Shown here: positions 50,411 through 59,779 of the stretch, piece after piece
Layout of the letters: the number at the start of each line of letters is the position of its first letter
How positions within the stretch are numbered: the first letter of the stretch is position 1
Assembly (NCBI GenBank): GCA_944383895.1
Contig: CALWRH010000011.1
Coordinates: forward strand, 1 to 59,787
Source of the DNA: an uncultured Christensenellaceae bacterium
GTDB taxonomy: Bacteria; Bacillota; Clostridia; Christensenellales; UBA3700
DNA: 59,787 nucleotides
Direction: 5' to 3'
Notes under the pieces: generated by a model
The model's database searches: none
What the model saw: the letters and a program-made list of their open reading frames with translations, nothing else
What the model was told of the DNA's origin: nothing
Program-made: the position numbers and the translations under genes

Positions 50411-53400
50411 ATGGTAGAATTTTTTGTCGGCGATACGCTGGATAGTACCGCCGTTTTCGAGAAGATAAAAGAGAGGAGAGGCAAGGGCAAAAGGCAGATA
50501 CTTATCGTGCCCGACCGCTTTATGCTCTATTACGAAAAAGCGGTAATGGATTATCTCTCGCTCACGGCATGCTTCGATATAGAAGTCGTCAGTTTTTCGC
50601 GTCTTGCAAACAAGACTATGGGCGCGAAGATGAACGACTATCTTTCCGCACAGGGCGCGGTAATGCTGCTGAGAAAAGTTATCGAAAAAAACAAGGATAA
50701 GCTGTCGTGTTTCAGAGGCGCTTACAATAACGCGGGTTTTGCGAGCGAGATATACGCGGTAATATCGCAGATAAGAAACAGCGGCGTTTCGTCTGATAAA
50801 ATAGAGGCGATATTGCCGTCCCTTCCCGTAAAAATACTCAACAAATCCAAAGATATAGTATTGCTTTACAAGGCTTATATAGAAGAACTGAACAGCGGCT
50901 ATACGGACGGTTCTTCAAAGCTGGAGGCTCTTACCGATGCGATAGGAGAGCACGGTATGGAGGACTGCGACGTCTACATAAGCGATTATCTTTACCTCAG
51001 CAACGTGCAGCGCAGGATATGCGAAAAGTTGTTTGCCTGCGCAAATTACTGCGCGGTTTTCATGGTCTGCAACGACGGGGCGGAAAACTCGAGGATCTAT
51101 CCTTCGAGATGTCTTGAGACGCTGGTCGACAGAGCTAAAGCGTGCGGTTGTCTTGCAAAAGTGCACCGCCTGCCGTACGTTCTCAAGGGGGACAAAAGCG
51201 TTATAAGCAAAGAACTGTTCGCATACGGCGGCAGGACTTACGCCGGCGACGGCAGCACGAGGGTCTTCGTCGCGGACAGCGCGGAAGAAGAGGTCAAACG
51301 CGTTGCAAGAGAGATAAGACGAAAAGTGGTCAGAGAAGGTTACCGTTTCAAGGATTTCGCGGTAGTGTGCTGCGATACCGCCGTATACGCTCCTATAGTG
51401 GAAAGAGTTTTCGAAAACGTCGGCATAAGCTACTTTTTCGACAAAAAACAGCCTCTCGAAACGCAGGCGGCGACAAGGCTCGTCTGCGGCGCGTTCAGGA
51501 CCGTGGCAAAGGGGTTCAGGCGCAAAGACGTGATCGAGTTTGCGAAAAACGCTTTGCTCGGGCTGGATTATTTCAAAGTCTGCGCATTTGAAAATTTCTG
51601 TATAAAATACGGTGTAGACAACCTCAGAACAGACGCTCCTTTCAAGGTCGGGACTGAAGACGCAGAATATGCCGTAGCAGAGGAAATACGCGCGACAATA
51701 TCCGATTATCTGTCGTGTTTCACCATGAGAAACGCGACTGCGGCAGAATATTACGAAGAACTGTCGCGTTTTCTCCTGAAAGTCGATTTCGACGTCAGAA
51801 ACGAGAAGTACGTCAACGGACTCAGGGACAGAGGAGAGGAAGTTGCTTACAATTGCGCGATGCAGACCGCGGACAAGCTGAGAGACGTGTTTTCGAGAAG
51901 CGTGCGACTTCTCGGAGATTGCAGATTTACCGTAAATTCTTATCTCAACATCATTACGTCGGCTATCGCGTCCATGCAGATATCTCTCGTGCCGCTTTCG
52001 GTGGACAGCGTTTTCGTCGGAGAGGCGAGGGAGAGCAGATACGACGGAGTAAAGGTCATGTACGTTGTAGGAGCAAAGGCGGGCGCTTTGCCGCCCGAGC
52101 ACGGTGACAACGGTATTTTTGCGGGCAAGGAGAGCAAGGCATGGGCGGACTGCGGAGTGGTCGTAGAGCCCGACGTCAAAGAGCAGAACAACGCAGAAAG
52201 GCTCAATACGCTTATGTTTTTGCTGAAACCGTCCGAGTCGCTCGAGATAAGTTACAGCAGATATTCTCAGTCGGGAGAACCGCAAAGCGAAAGCGTTGTA
52301 ATAAGACAGCTTTGCGAGATACTGTCCTTGCGGCAGGAAAAACCTCCGAGGACTCAGGCGCTCTGGACTGCGGAGGATTATGCAGAATATTTTGCGGGCA
52401 GCGGAAACATTGCCGACGAACTCATACAATACAAACTCGCGCTCGATATGGGCATCCGTCACGACGATCCGGGATGCTACGACGCATTGTACGCGCTTGC
52501 ACGCGAAAAATACGGCGAAGGATATATCGACGCTCTGCTTTGCGACTTTGCAGAAGAAGAAAAGATAAACCCCGACGACGCGGCTGTCTGGAAGAACGGA
52601 CATACGAGTTCGAGCCAGATAGAAAAATATATGAAATGTCCTTTCATGCATTATATGGATTATATCCTGAGGGTGCATCCGAGAGATAAGGCAGAACTGA
52701 GAGTTCGCGACCTCGGCAGTATTATCCACGAAGTCCTGCAAAGGTTTTTCTCATCTTTCGATTACAGAAAAGAAAGTCCCGATTCTGTTAAAAAAGCAGT
52801 GCTGAAAATCACTTCCGAAGTGCTCGCAAAGGACGAGTATAAACAGATGAGCGCGATACCTTATCTCAAAGGAGAGATAGCAGAGATAAAACAGCGTTGC
52901 GTTTTTTTGATACAGACTCTTTGCGAGAGGATGAAAAACAGCGACTTCGAGCCCGTGATACTCGAAGAGGCTTTCGGTATGGACGGTAAATACCCCCCGA
53001 TAAAGATAGATCTCGGAGATAAAAGCGTCGATCTTCTCGGCAGGATAGACCGCGTGGACCGTTACGGCGACTACATAGCCATAGTGGATTACAAGAGCGC
53101 GGCGAGCATAACGTTCTCTCTGCCGCAGGTCATGTACGGGGAAAGGATACAGCTTTTCATTTACATGAAGGCTCTTATAGGTCAGCTGGACGCTAAACCC
53201 GCGGGGGTGTTCTATCTGCCCGTAAACAATAAGTTCTTGTCGGAAAGCAAGAGCGGCGGCAGATTCAAATATGTAGGCTTTATAAACACAGACAAAGAAA
53301 TTCTCGAGCATTTCGACAATATATTCAAGTCGGCTGAAAACGGCATAGAGAGCAGTCTTTATCCTGTCGGGCGCTCTGCAAAGAGAGGCTCCGAGGGAGA

Positions 53401-53665
53401 AACCGTCGCGACCGAAGGAGGCGTGGCGACTGCACCTGTGCACTTCGAAAAGCTATGCGACTATGTAGAAAAGCTTGTCGTAAAGGCTGCGGGAGAGATA
53501 GACGAAGGATATATAAAAGCGTCGCCTACGGACAAGGCGTGCGATTACTGCGAATACGCAGACGTATGCATGTTCACCGTTTACGGAGGACAGAAACGAG
53601 CGGTAAAAGACGGAAAGAAATTCGAAAACTATCCTTTCTTTGCGGAGGCGGAAGATGAAGAGTAA
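50411..53665 (+). CDS. addB: ATP-dependent helicase/nuclease subunit B, AddB (1084 aa)
   Basis: Partner of AddA in double-strand-break end resection and chi recognition. The C-terminal nuclease is intact: SSSQIEKYMKCPFMHYMDY, DLGSIIHEVLQRF and IAIVDYKSA, with the iron-sulfur cysteines in KCPF and CDYCEYADVC. The N-terminus begins VEFFVGDTLDSTAVFEKI where other AddB proteins have a Walker A loop (G-x-x-G-x-G-K-T/S); the glycine-lysine core is missing, so ATP binding there is probably lost. ATG 50411 has no ribosome site and sits 7 bases after a TATAAT. The gene overlaps addA by 11 bases. Confidence 0.93.
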   Translation: MVEFFVGDTLDSTAVFEKIKERRGKGKRQILIVPDRFMLYYEKAVMDYLSLTACFDIEVVSFSRLANKTMGAKMNDYLSAQGAVMLLRKVIEKNKDKLSCFRGAYNNAGFASEIYAVISQIRNSGVSSDKIEAILPSLPVKILNKSKDIVLLYKAYIEELNSGYTDGSSKLEALTDAIGEHGMEDCDVYISDYLYLSNVQRRICEKLFACANYCAVFMVCNDGAENSRIYPSRCLETLVDRAKACGCLAKVHRLPYVLKGDKSVISKELFAYGGRTYAGDGSTRVFVADSAEEEVKRVAREIRRKVVREGYRFKDFAVVCCDTAVYAPIVERVFENVGISYFFDKKQPLETQAATRLVCGAFRTVAKGFRRKDVIEFAKNALLGLDYFKVCAFENFCIKYGVDNLRTDAPFKVGTEDAEYAVAEEIRATISDYLSCFTMRNATAAEYYEELSRFLLKVDFDVRNEKYVNGLRDRGEEVAYNCAMQTADKLRDVFSRSVRLLGDCRFTVNSYLNIITSAIASMQISLVPLSVDSVFVGEARESRYDGVKVMYVVGAKAGALPPEHGDNGIFAGKESKAWADCGVVVEPDVKEQNNAERLNTLMFLLKPSESLEISYSRYSQSGEPQSESVVIRQLCEILSLRQEKPPRTQALWTAEDYAEYFAGSGNIADELIQYKLALDMGIRHDDPGCYDALYALAREKYGEGYIDALLCDFAEEEKINPDDAAVWKNGHTSSSQIEKYMKCPFMHYMDYILRVHPRDKAELRVRDLGSIIHEVLQRFFSSFDYRKESPDSVKKAVLKITSEVLAKDEYKQMSAIPYLKGEIAEIKQRCVFLIQTLCERMKNSDFEPVILEEAFGMDGKYPPIKIDLGDKSVDLLGRIDRVDRYGDYIAIVDYKSAASITFSLPQVMYGERIQLFIYMKALIGQLDAKPAGVFYLPVNNKFLSESKSGGRFKYVGFINTDKEILEHFDNIFKSAENGIESSLYPVGRSAKRGSEGETVATEGGVATAPVHFEKLCDYVEKLVVKAAGEIDEGYIKASPTDKACDYCEYADVCMFTVYGGQKRAVKDGKKFENYPFFAEAEDEE

Positions 53666-56600
53666 ATGGAACGAAGATCAGCTCAAAGCCATAGAAAGCG
53701 TGGACAACAACACGCTCGTTTCCGCATCTGCAGGCAGCGGCAAAACAGCGGTCACGATAGAAAGGATAATTAGGATAATAAAGAATAAGACTGCGCCCGT
53801 AAAGCGCATCGTAATGCTCGCTTTTTCCAATGCGGTCGCGGCGGAACTCAAAGAAAGGATATCTCAGGAGCTTATCAAGGCGATGAGAGAAGAGGGCGCG
53901 GACAAGGAATATCTCAGGGAGCAGATAGACGACGTGTCCATGGCTGATATAAGCACCGTGCACTCTTTCTGCGGCAATCTCGTAAAGGAATTTTTTGAAG
54001 AGGCAGAAGTCGATCCTTCTTATGCGATACTCGAGCCCGCGGAGCGAGAAGGTATGCTCGACAAGGCAGTCGATACCGTTCTGAAAAGTTACGGAGAGGC
54101 AGCAGACCCTACGGTGTCTTCGCTCAAATTCACTTTCGGTACGGACAAGGAATTCCGCTCTCAGATAAAGAGGACTTACGGTTTTCTCGAGGCTCAACCG
54201 GACAGACAGAAATGGCTCGACGGCGCGTTCAGCGGTTACGCTCTTTCGGACAACGCGGCAAAAGAGCTTTTATCAGATACGAAAAAGCGCGTGAAAGACT
54301 TGTCGCTTGCGGCTAGAAGAATTGTTGAAAAACTCTCTGAATATCCCGGGTTCGATAAAGAAAACAGGGTAAAGCTGACTCTTATCGCGGACGGCTGCGA
54401 CGCCGCGCTCAAAGCGGAAGACGGCGCGTTTATCGACGAATTGTCAAAGACCGATCTTTCGTTTACCGCAGGCAGAAAGATGGCAAAAGCGGCTATAATT
54501 TCCGCGGCGGCTGAGGCGGGCGCTGATACGGGCAGTGCGGAACTCGTGTACGGAGAGCTCAAAACCGCGCAGAAGGCGTTTGCGTCCAGGTGTTCGGCAG
54601 TTGCGAAATCTACTGAAAAACTCAGGGCGTATTCTTTAGCCGAGTGGCGCGAATACGGCGACAAGGTAAAGCCTTACGTCGAAAAGTTTGCGGAGATAGT
54701 CGGCAAAGTCGCGGACGAATACAGGGCTGAAAAGCAGTCCGAAAACAAGATGGATTTTGCCGATCTCGAGTACTACGCGATAAAGATACTCAAAAACGAC
54801 GAAATAGCGCAGGAGATCAGATCGCGCTACGACTTCGTGTGTATAGACGAGTACCAGGACACAAACTATGTTCAGGAATATGTTCTGAGCCGCATTTCAA
54901 ACGGCAGAAATCTGTTTATGGTCGGAGACGTAAAGCAGAGCATATATCAGTTCAGACTTACCGAAACCGAGATCTTCCTCGATAAGCTCGAGAGGTACGG
55001 CTCGGATCCGTCTGAGGGAAACACCGTCACGCTCAATAAAAATTACAGGAGCGACAAACGAATACTCGATTTTGTCAACGAGATCTTCTCCAAGCTCATG
55101 ACAAAGGAGAACGGCGGCGTGGACTATGCCGCGACGTCGATGCTGGATACAGATCTGAAACCTTCGGACGACGGATTGCCCGTAGTTAGAATACGTCCCG
55201 TTCCCAAGAAAAAGAGCAAGCCGCGTCAGGCGTTTGCCGAAGACGGCGTTTACAGCGTGAAAGAGGACGTGCCCCTTGCAGAGGACGCAGGACTCGAGGC
55301 GCAGTATATCGCTGAGCAGATAGCGTCGCTCGTAGGCAAAAGGGATATAGTATGTTATGAAAACAACGAGCCTAAAAGGCGCAAGATCAGATACGGAGAT
55401 ATAACTCTTCTGTGCGCTACAAGGAGCGCGCGCGTGCAATCGATAATCGAATACCTTCGCAGCGTAGAAATACCTCTCGCGAGCGCAAACGTTTCGTACA
55501 GGAGCGACGACAAAAGCGTTAACATGCTGCTCAATCTGCTCAGAGTCATCGACAATCCTATGCAGGACGTCGCTTTGGTCGCGGTAATGAAGAGCGTTTT
55601 CGGCGGTTTTGATTGCAGCGAACTCGCGAAGATAAGAAAGGAGTATCAGAAAGAAGAGTTTTTCTACCGTTGCGCAGATCTGTACGCGTCTGAAAAAGAC
55701 GACGGTATCGCGCAGAAACTGCGTGGTTTTTTTGCAGGAATACAACAGCTCAGAGATAAATCCGCGCAGGTAACGGCAGGCAAACTTCTTGAAGACGCGG
55801 TCGCTAAATTCAGTTTCGACAAATACGTCGTCGCGCATTTCGGCAAAGAAGACTGCGAGCATATGCGCGCGTTTATTGCGGGACTTGCAGAAAAAAGTTA
55901 CGCTGTCACTTTGCAGTCAATGCTTTCATACGGAGAAGACGTTTCGCTCGCGGGAGAAAATGCGGAAAAACCCGAGGACGAGGACTGCGTGCAGACGTCT
56001 ACCGTACATGCGTCGAAAGGGCTCGAATATCCCGTAGTGTTTCTTATGGACGCATCGGCGTCGTTCGGAAGAAACAACAGGTCGGCGGACGTTCTTCTCG
56101 ACAAGGATTTCGGCATAGCGATGAAGTATCCCGAAGAGGAAACGAGGCTGAAGAGATATACTTTGAAATATCTCGCCTGCGATAACAGGCTCACTAAAAA
56201 ATATCTCGAAGAACGACTCAGACTTTTTTACGTCGCGCTTACAAGAGCGAAAAATCTGCTCTACATAACGGGAGAGGCTGAAAAGTTCGGAGAGGCGGAA
56301 AAGACGGAACCTTCTTTTATGAATTGGCTGAATAACGTCTGCGTTGCGGATCCGTCTTTTTACGACAGATACGTTGACGGCTCTGAGCTGACTTTTGTCG
56401 GGGGAGAAGATGATGCGCGTCGCGAACCCCTGACTTTCGCCGTGCCCGACGAGAAAAAACTCAAGGAAATAAGGGATTATCTCGGGTACCGTTATCCTTA
56501 CGAAAACAGCACGAAAACGGGTATAAAGCATACGGTTACGGGTATAAATAAAGAAAATCCCGACGATTACGGCACTACATACGTTTCCAATTGGTTTGAA

Positions 56601-57101
56601 GAAGACAGCGCAGAAACGGGTACGGCATATCACAAAGTAATGGAAAACGTCGATTACGACAGCCCGTCCGTCGACGCCGTTGCAAAGCAGATACGGGAAA
56701 TGTACGACAAAGGTATTCTCGACGAAATCTCATTAAAGGCGGTTGACCCCGACGTAGTGTTCAGATGCCTTTGCAGCGACATCATTATTAAAGCGCGTGC
56801 GCGTGCACACATGCGCGAAAAACAATTTATGTTACGCGTAAGCGCGAAAGACGTCTTGGACGGAGGCGTAGAAGACAAAATACTTATCCAGGGCACGATA
56901 GATCTTCTGATACCCGATTACGATAAGAAGACGGCTACGGTCGTTGATTTCAAGATGAGCAAACTTCCCTCCGAAATCGTTGCAAAACGTTACCGCAAAC
57001 AGCTCGAGCTGTATGCATTGGCGGCAGAGAACGGGCTCGGACTCAGAGTCGATAAAAAAATTATTTATATTCTGGACAAGGACGTTATTTTAGAAGTCTA
57101 A
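53655..57101 (+). CDS. addA: ATP-dependent helicase/nuclease subunit A, AddA (1148 aa)
   Basis: UvrD-like helicase plus RecB-type nuclease that unwinds and cuts DNA ends for recombination. Walker A SASAGSGKTAV is at residues 23-33, motif II is VCIDEYQDTNYVQ, motif III VGDVKQSIYQFR, motif IV/V TVHASKGLEYPVVFL and motif VI FYVALTRAKN. The C-terminal nuclease motif is VVDFKMSKLPSE followed by YRKQLELYA. ATG 53655 follows GCGGAGGCGGAAG inside the end of addB, which suggests translational coupling. Length is normal. Together with AddB it is the window's double-strand-break repair and anti-phage end-processing machine. Confidence 0.97.
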   Translation: MKSKWNEDQLKAIESVDNNTLVSASAGSGKTAVTIERIIRIIKNKTAPVKRIVMLAFSNAVAAELKERISQELIKAMREEGADKEYLREQIDDVSMADISTVHSFCGNLVKEFFEEAEVDPSYAILEPAEREGMLDKAVDTVLKSYGEAADPTVSSLKFTFGTDKEFRSQIKRTYGFLEAQPDRQKWLDGAFSGYALSDNAAKELLSDTKKRVKDLSLAARRIVEKLSEYPGFDKENRVKLTLIADGCDAALKAEDGAFIDELSKTDLSFTAGRKMAKAAIISAAAEAGADTGSAELVYGELKTAQKAFASRCSAVAKSTEKLRAYSLAEWREYGDKVKPYVEKFAEIVGKVADEYRAEKQSENKMDFADLEYYAIKILKNDEIAQEIRSRYDFVCIDEYQDTNYVQEYVLSRISNGRNLFMVGDVKQSIYQFRLTETEIFLDKLERYGSDPSEGNTVTLNKNYRSDKRILDFVNEIFSKLMTKENGGVDYAATSMLDTDLKPSDDGLPVVRIRPVPKKKSKPRQAFAEDGVYSVKEDVPLAEDAGLEAQYIAEQIASLVGKRDIVCYENNEPKRRKIRYGDITLLCATRSARVQSIIEYLRSVEIPLASANVSYRSDDKSVNMLLNLLRVIDNPMQDVALVAVMKSVFGGFDCSELAKIRKEYQKEEFFYRCADLYASEKDDGIAQKLRGFFAGIQQLRDKSAQVTAGKLLEDAVAKFSFDKYVVAHFGKEDCEHMRAFIAGLAEKSYAVTLQSMLSYGEDVSLAGENAEKPEDEDCVQTSTVHASKGLEYPVVFLMDASASFGRNNRSADVLLDKDFGIAMKYPEEETRLKRYTLKYLACDNRLTKKYLEERLRLFYVALTRAKNLLYITGEAEKFGEAEKTEPSFMNWLNNVCVADPSFYDRYVDGSELTFVGGEDDARREPLTFAVPDEKKLKEIRDYLGYRYPYENSTKTGIKHTVTGINKENPDDYGTTYVSNWFEEDSAETGTAYHKVMENVDYDSPSVDAVAKQIREMYDKGILDEISLKAVDPDVVFRCLCSDIIIKARARAHMREKQFMLRVSAKDVLDGGVEDKILIQGTIDLLIPDYDKKTATVVDFKMSKLPSEIVAKRYRKQLELYALAAENGLGLRVDKKIIYILDKDVILEV

Positions 57102-57129
57102 AATTCAGAAATAGGGCAATCCTTAATTA

Positions 57130-57153
57130 AGCGGAGACAAGAAAGCCTCCGCT
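57130..57153 (+). terminator. Hairpin after addA
   Basis: AGCGGAG (57130-57136) pairs with CTCCGCT (57147-57153). No T run follows, so it may be a structured leader rather than a terminator. Confidence 0.4.
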
Positions 57154-57236
57154 ACAAGTGCGATACTTAAAGATATTTCACTGCGGACTGAAAACCGACC
57201 AAAGGTTGCGCGGCATACATATAAATCAAAAGGAGT

Positions 57237-58091
57237 ATGTTTGCAGTGGAAAAAATAGTTTTGCAAATCGGCGCCGCGTTGGATAAAGCCCTCGATCTGT
57301 TTCCCGTACAGGTCATGGCTGTTTTCTGTGCAGCGCTCAGTGTAGTCGCCTTTATTCTTCAGATTTTTTATATTCTGCACAGCAGCAAGAATATCAAAAA
57401 TTACCGCAGAATCAAAAGGTTTGTAGTCAAAAGAGGAGATATAGATCTCTCCAATTCTCACAAGTTCTATAAAAAGTGCGTAAAGCACATGCCCCGTTCT
57501 GTAAAGAAGGCGTGGAAAAGACAGGCTCTTATAGGTTCGGAGTACGCGGGCAGCGAACTTCAGGCTAAGATGAACAGAGTCCTGACAAAAGAAAAGCGTC
57601 CTATGATGTTTTACTATTATCTCGCGTTTTCCTGCGTTGCGGCACTTCAGACTTTGCTGATGTGCAAGGGGCTCGAGTGGACTATGGCGGTATGTTACAC
57701 CGCGCTTGCGGCAGCGGTATGGGCGGCTGTAGGACTCGTGGCAAAGCTTTATTCTTATATTCAGTATAAGCGCAACAGGATCGCGGCGGCAGGTATCCTG
57801 CGTATTCTCGAAAACAGACTCACTCTCAAAGACAAGGACCGTGCAAAGGTTTATTTCGTGAGTTCCCAGGATTTTGCGGACGTAAAGAGAGCAGCCGACG
57901 TTCCCCGCAACGAAGTGGTCGAAAAACTCGTAAAGACAGTCAATTCCTTCGTGCAGGAAAAGCCGGATAAAGAGGTCGCGAAAATCGTGGAAAGCGGAAT
58001 TGCTCAGAGCGTGTGCGCTGGCAGTGTCGAAGTCAAGGACAAAGAACCGCTCAAAGAGGCAGTAGACGCTTTGAAAAAATATACTGCTTAA
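57237..58091 (+). CDS. Membrane protein, unknown function (284 aa)
   Basis: I recognise no family. Membrane helices lie at about residues 22-48, 124-142 and 146-170. Between the first and second is a basic cytoplasmic-looking loop (KNYRRIKRFVVKRG, KKAWKRQ). The C-terminal third is charged and helical (residues about 185-284), perhaps coiled coil. AAGGAG lies very close to ATG 57237, so GTG 57246, three codons in, may be the true start. The position between addA and corA gives no functional hint. Confidence 0.65.
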   Translation: MFAVEKIVLQIGAALDKALDLFPVQVMAVFCAALSVVAFILQIFYILHSSKNIKNYRRIKRFVVKRGDIDLSNSHKFYKKCVKHMPRSVKKAWKRQALIGSEYAGSELQAKMNRVLTKEKRPMMFYYYLAFSCVAALQTLLMCKGLEWTMAVCYTALAAAVWAAVGLVAKLYSYIQYKRNRIAAAGILRILENRLTLKDKDRAKVYFVSSQDFADVKRAADVPRNEVVEKLVKTVNSFVQEKPDKEVAKIVESGIAQSVCAGSVEVKDKEPLKEAVDALKKYTA

Positions 58092-58094
58092 AGG

Positions 58095-58155
58095 TTGCCA
58101 AAATTTATTCGGTAGTGCTATTATAGTGAATAGGAGTCGCGGATTTCTGTTATAA
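58095..58155 (+). promoter_or_regulatory. Promoter region and leader of corA
   Basis: TTGCCA (58095-58100) with TATTAT (58119-58124) at 18 bases, and a second TATAAT at 58150-58155. A leader of about 95 bases with GC-rich hairpins precedes the GGAGG site of corA. It is too short for an M-box magnesium riboswitch. Confidence 0.5.
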
Positions 58156-58251
58156 TCTTCCGAGCGTTCGGCGTAAGGGCGGAAATGCGCGACTTTATTT
58201 TCTTGAAAACCCGATAGCGCAGCGCAATGCGTTGCGGAAGGAGGACCCTCG

Positions 58252-59226
58252 ATGATTGAAATCTTCAAGTCAGACGAATTCGATAAGCTCCAGCATTTAC
58301 AGGAGGAGATTTTTTCTTCCGAAGGGTTTTCTACCAAGGATTGCTGGATCAATCTCGTAAACCCCAGCGACAAAGAGATAGAGTACATAGCAGGATTGAC
58401 GGGCATAGAGGCAGACGTTCTCAAAACGCCTCTCGACGACGAGGAGAGATCGCGTGTGGAAACGGAGGACGGTTATTCTATGGTCCTTGTCGATATTCCC
58501 GTTATCGAAGAAGAGGCTGATTATTACAGCTATTTCACTATCCCTCTCGGTACCTTTATCAAAAAAGACGTCATAATAACCGTATGTCTCAAGGATACGG
58601 CTGTGCTCCGCGATTTCGCAAGAAACCGCATAAAGAATTTCGCGACTTATAAGAAAACGAGATTCCTTTTCCAGATCCTTTACAATCTTGCTACCAAGTA
58701 TCTTAACTACCTCAAGCAGATAGACAAGGCGAGCCAGCGTATTCAGAACGAGCTTCATAAGTCAACGAGAAACAAAGAGCTTATACAGATGCTCGACCTT
58801 GAAAATTCTCTCGTATACTTCAGTACATCTCTTACGGGCAACGATGCGGTAATCACAAGACTGCTTTCAACCAAGACCAGTGCGAACAGCGTTGTCAAGA
58901 TCTACGAAGAAGACAAGGACCTTCTCGAAGACGTCGCTGTCGAAACAAAACAGGCAATGGAAATGTGCTCGATCTACAGAGATATTCTTTCGGGAACAAT
59001 GGATGCTTACGCGTCGGTCATTTCCAACAACCTGAATATCGTGATGAAGGTGCTGACATCGGTCACGCTCGTATTCTCGATCCCGACGCTGATAGCCTCG
59101 TTCTTCGGTATGAATACAGGAGTGCCGTTTGAAAACAAATGGTGGGGTTTTTGGGTCGTCATCGCGATAAGCGCGGCAATATCCTGCGTGCTCGCGCTTT
59201 TCCTCAAGAAAAAGAAACTGCTTTGA
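58252..59226 (+). CDS. corA: CorA family magnesium/cobalt transporter (324 aa)
   Basis: Pentameric channel for magnesium uptake. A large N-terminal cytoplasmic domain (residues about 1-260) is followed by two C-terminal membrane helices (about 267-287 and 299-317), with the signature GMN in FFGMNTGVPFENKWWGF between them. Long helix residues with many Asp and Glu (EEDKDLLEDVAVETKQ) are typical of the funnel. AAGGAGGACCCTCG precedes ATG 58252. Length is normal. It is the last protein gene before the rRNA/tRNA unit. Confidence 0.95.
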   Translation: MIEIFKSDEFDKLQHLQEEIFSSEGFSTKDCWINLVNPSDKEIEYIAGLTGIEADVLKTPLDDEERSRVETEDGYSMVLVDIPVIEEEADYYSYFTIPLGTFIKKDVIITVCLKDTAVLRDFARNRIKNFATYKKTRFLFQILYNLATKYLNYLKQIDKASQRIQNELHKSTRNKELIQMLDLENSLVYFSTSLTGNDAVITRLLSTKTSANSVVKIYEEDKDLLEDVAVETKQAMEMCSIYRDILSGTMDAYASVISNNLNIVMKVLTSVTLVFSIPTLIASFFGMNTGVPFENKWWGFWVVIAISAAISCVLALFLKKKKLL

Positions 59227-59346
59227 TCATAAGGCAGAAAGCGACAAAACGACACGGATAAAAACGTTACGCCAATGCGACTTTCGGGCTTAAAAAGGGT
59301 GTCAAAAAACAGGTTAAAAAATTTTTTGAAAAACTCGTAAAATTGT

Positions 59347-59375
59347 TTGACATCGCGCGGCGGTAATGATATTAT
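59347..59375 (+). promoter_or_regulatory. Promoter of the tRNA-Ala/tRNA-Ile/23S unit
   Basis: TTGACA at 59347-59352, a 17-base spacer and TATTAT at 59370-59375. It supports a true transcript start here, without a 16S gene. Confidence 0.75.
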
Positions 59376-59415
59376 ATAAAAGCTGTCGAAAAAACAGCAG
59401 ACAAATATCCCTCGT

Positions 59416-59492
59416 GGGGGTGTAGCTCAGTTGGCTAGAGCACCTGCCTTGCAAGCAGGGGGTCAAGGGTTCGACTCCCTTCATCTCCACCA
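59416..59492 (+). tRNA. tRNA-Ala (TGC)
   Basis: A 77-nt cloverleaf with encoded CCA. Acceptor GGGGGTG pairs with CATCTCC (two G-T pairs). The anticodon stem-loop CCTGC-CTTGCAA-GCAGG gives anticodon TGC. The T-arm contains GGGTTCGACTCCC. The pair tRNA-Ala/tRNA-Ile is the one normally found in the 16S-23S spacer. Confidence 0.97.
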
Positions 59493-59495
59493 CAT

Positions 59496-59572
59496 GGGCT
59501 CATAGCTCAGCTGGTTAGAGCACACGCCTGATAAGCGTGAGGTCGGTGGTTCGAGTCCACTTGAGCCCACCA
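59496..59572 (+). tRNA. tRNA-Ile (GAT)
   Basis: A 77-nt cloverleaf with encoded CCA. Acceptor GGGCTCA pairs with TGAGCCC perfectly. The anticodon loop CTGATAA gives GAT. The T-arm contains TGGTTCGAGTCCA. Three bases separate it from tRNA-Ala. Confidence 0.97.
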
Positions 59573-59779
59573 GCCGATTCTGATCGGCATTGCACATTGA
59601 CAACTGCATAGTAGAGAGCACTATCTTGACGAGAGATAGATGTTCAGGCATGATGAAAGGCATGCCAAAGATTAGCGAAATATAATACGAGTAAATATGA
59701 GTAATATGAGCTTGTGTATATTACAAAGCTGAGGACAGAAAACTAAAAGGTCTGAAATGGATTGAAACGACGAAAGAAC
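59573..59779 (+). other. 23S rRNA leader / internal-spacer sequence
   Basis: ATTGACAACTGCATAG resembles the TTGAAAACTGCATA element that ends many Firmicutes 16S-23S spacers. Two short stems follow: CTATCT/AGATAG (near 59622-59640) and GGCATG/CATGCC (near 59648-59669), which may form part of the 23S processing stem. Confidence 0.7.

Noticed and set aside
58124..58251. Magnesium riboswitch (M-box) before corA
   Set aside because: The leader is too short and lacks the M-box consensus; only simple hairpins are seen.
59227..59415. Remnant of 16S rRNA before the tRNAs
   Set aside because: The anti-Shine-Dalgarno end (CCTCCT) and other conserved 16S 3' blocks are absent; the gap contains a promoter and a small hairpin only.
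59481..59663. Minus-strand frame over tRNA-Ile (GLEPPTSRLSGVCSNQLSYEP)
   Set aside because: Classic antisense tRNA artefact.
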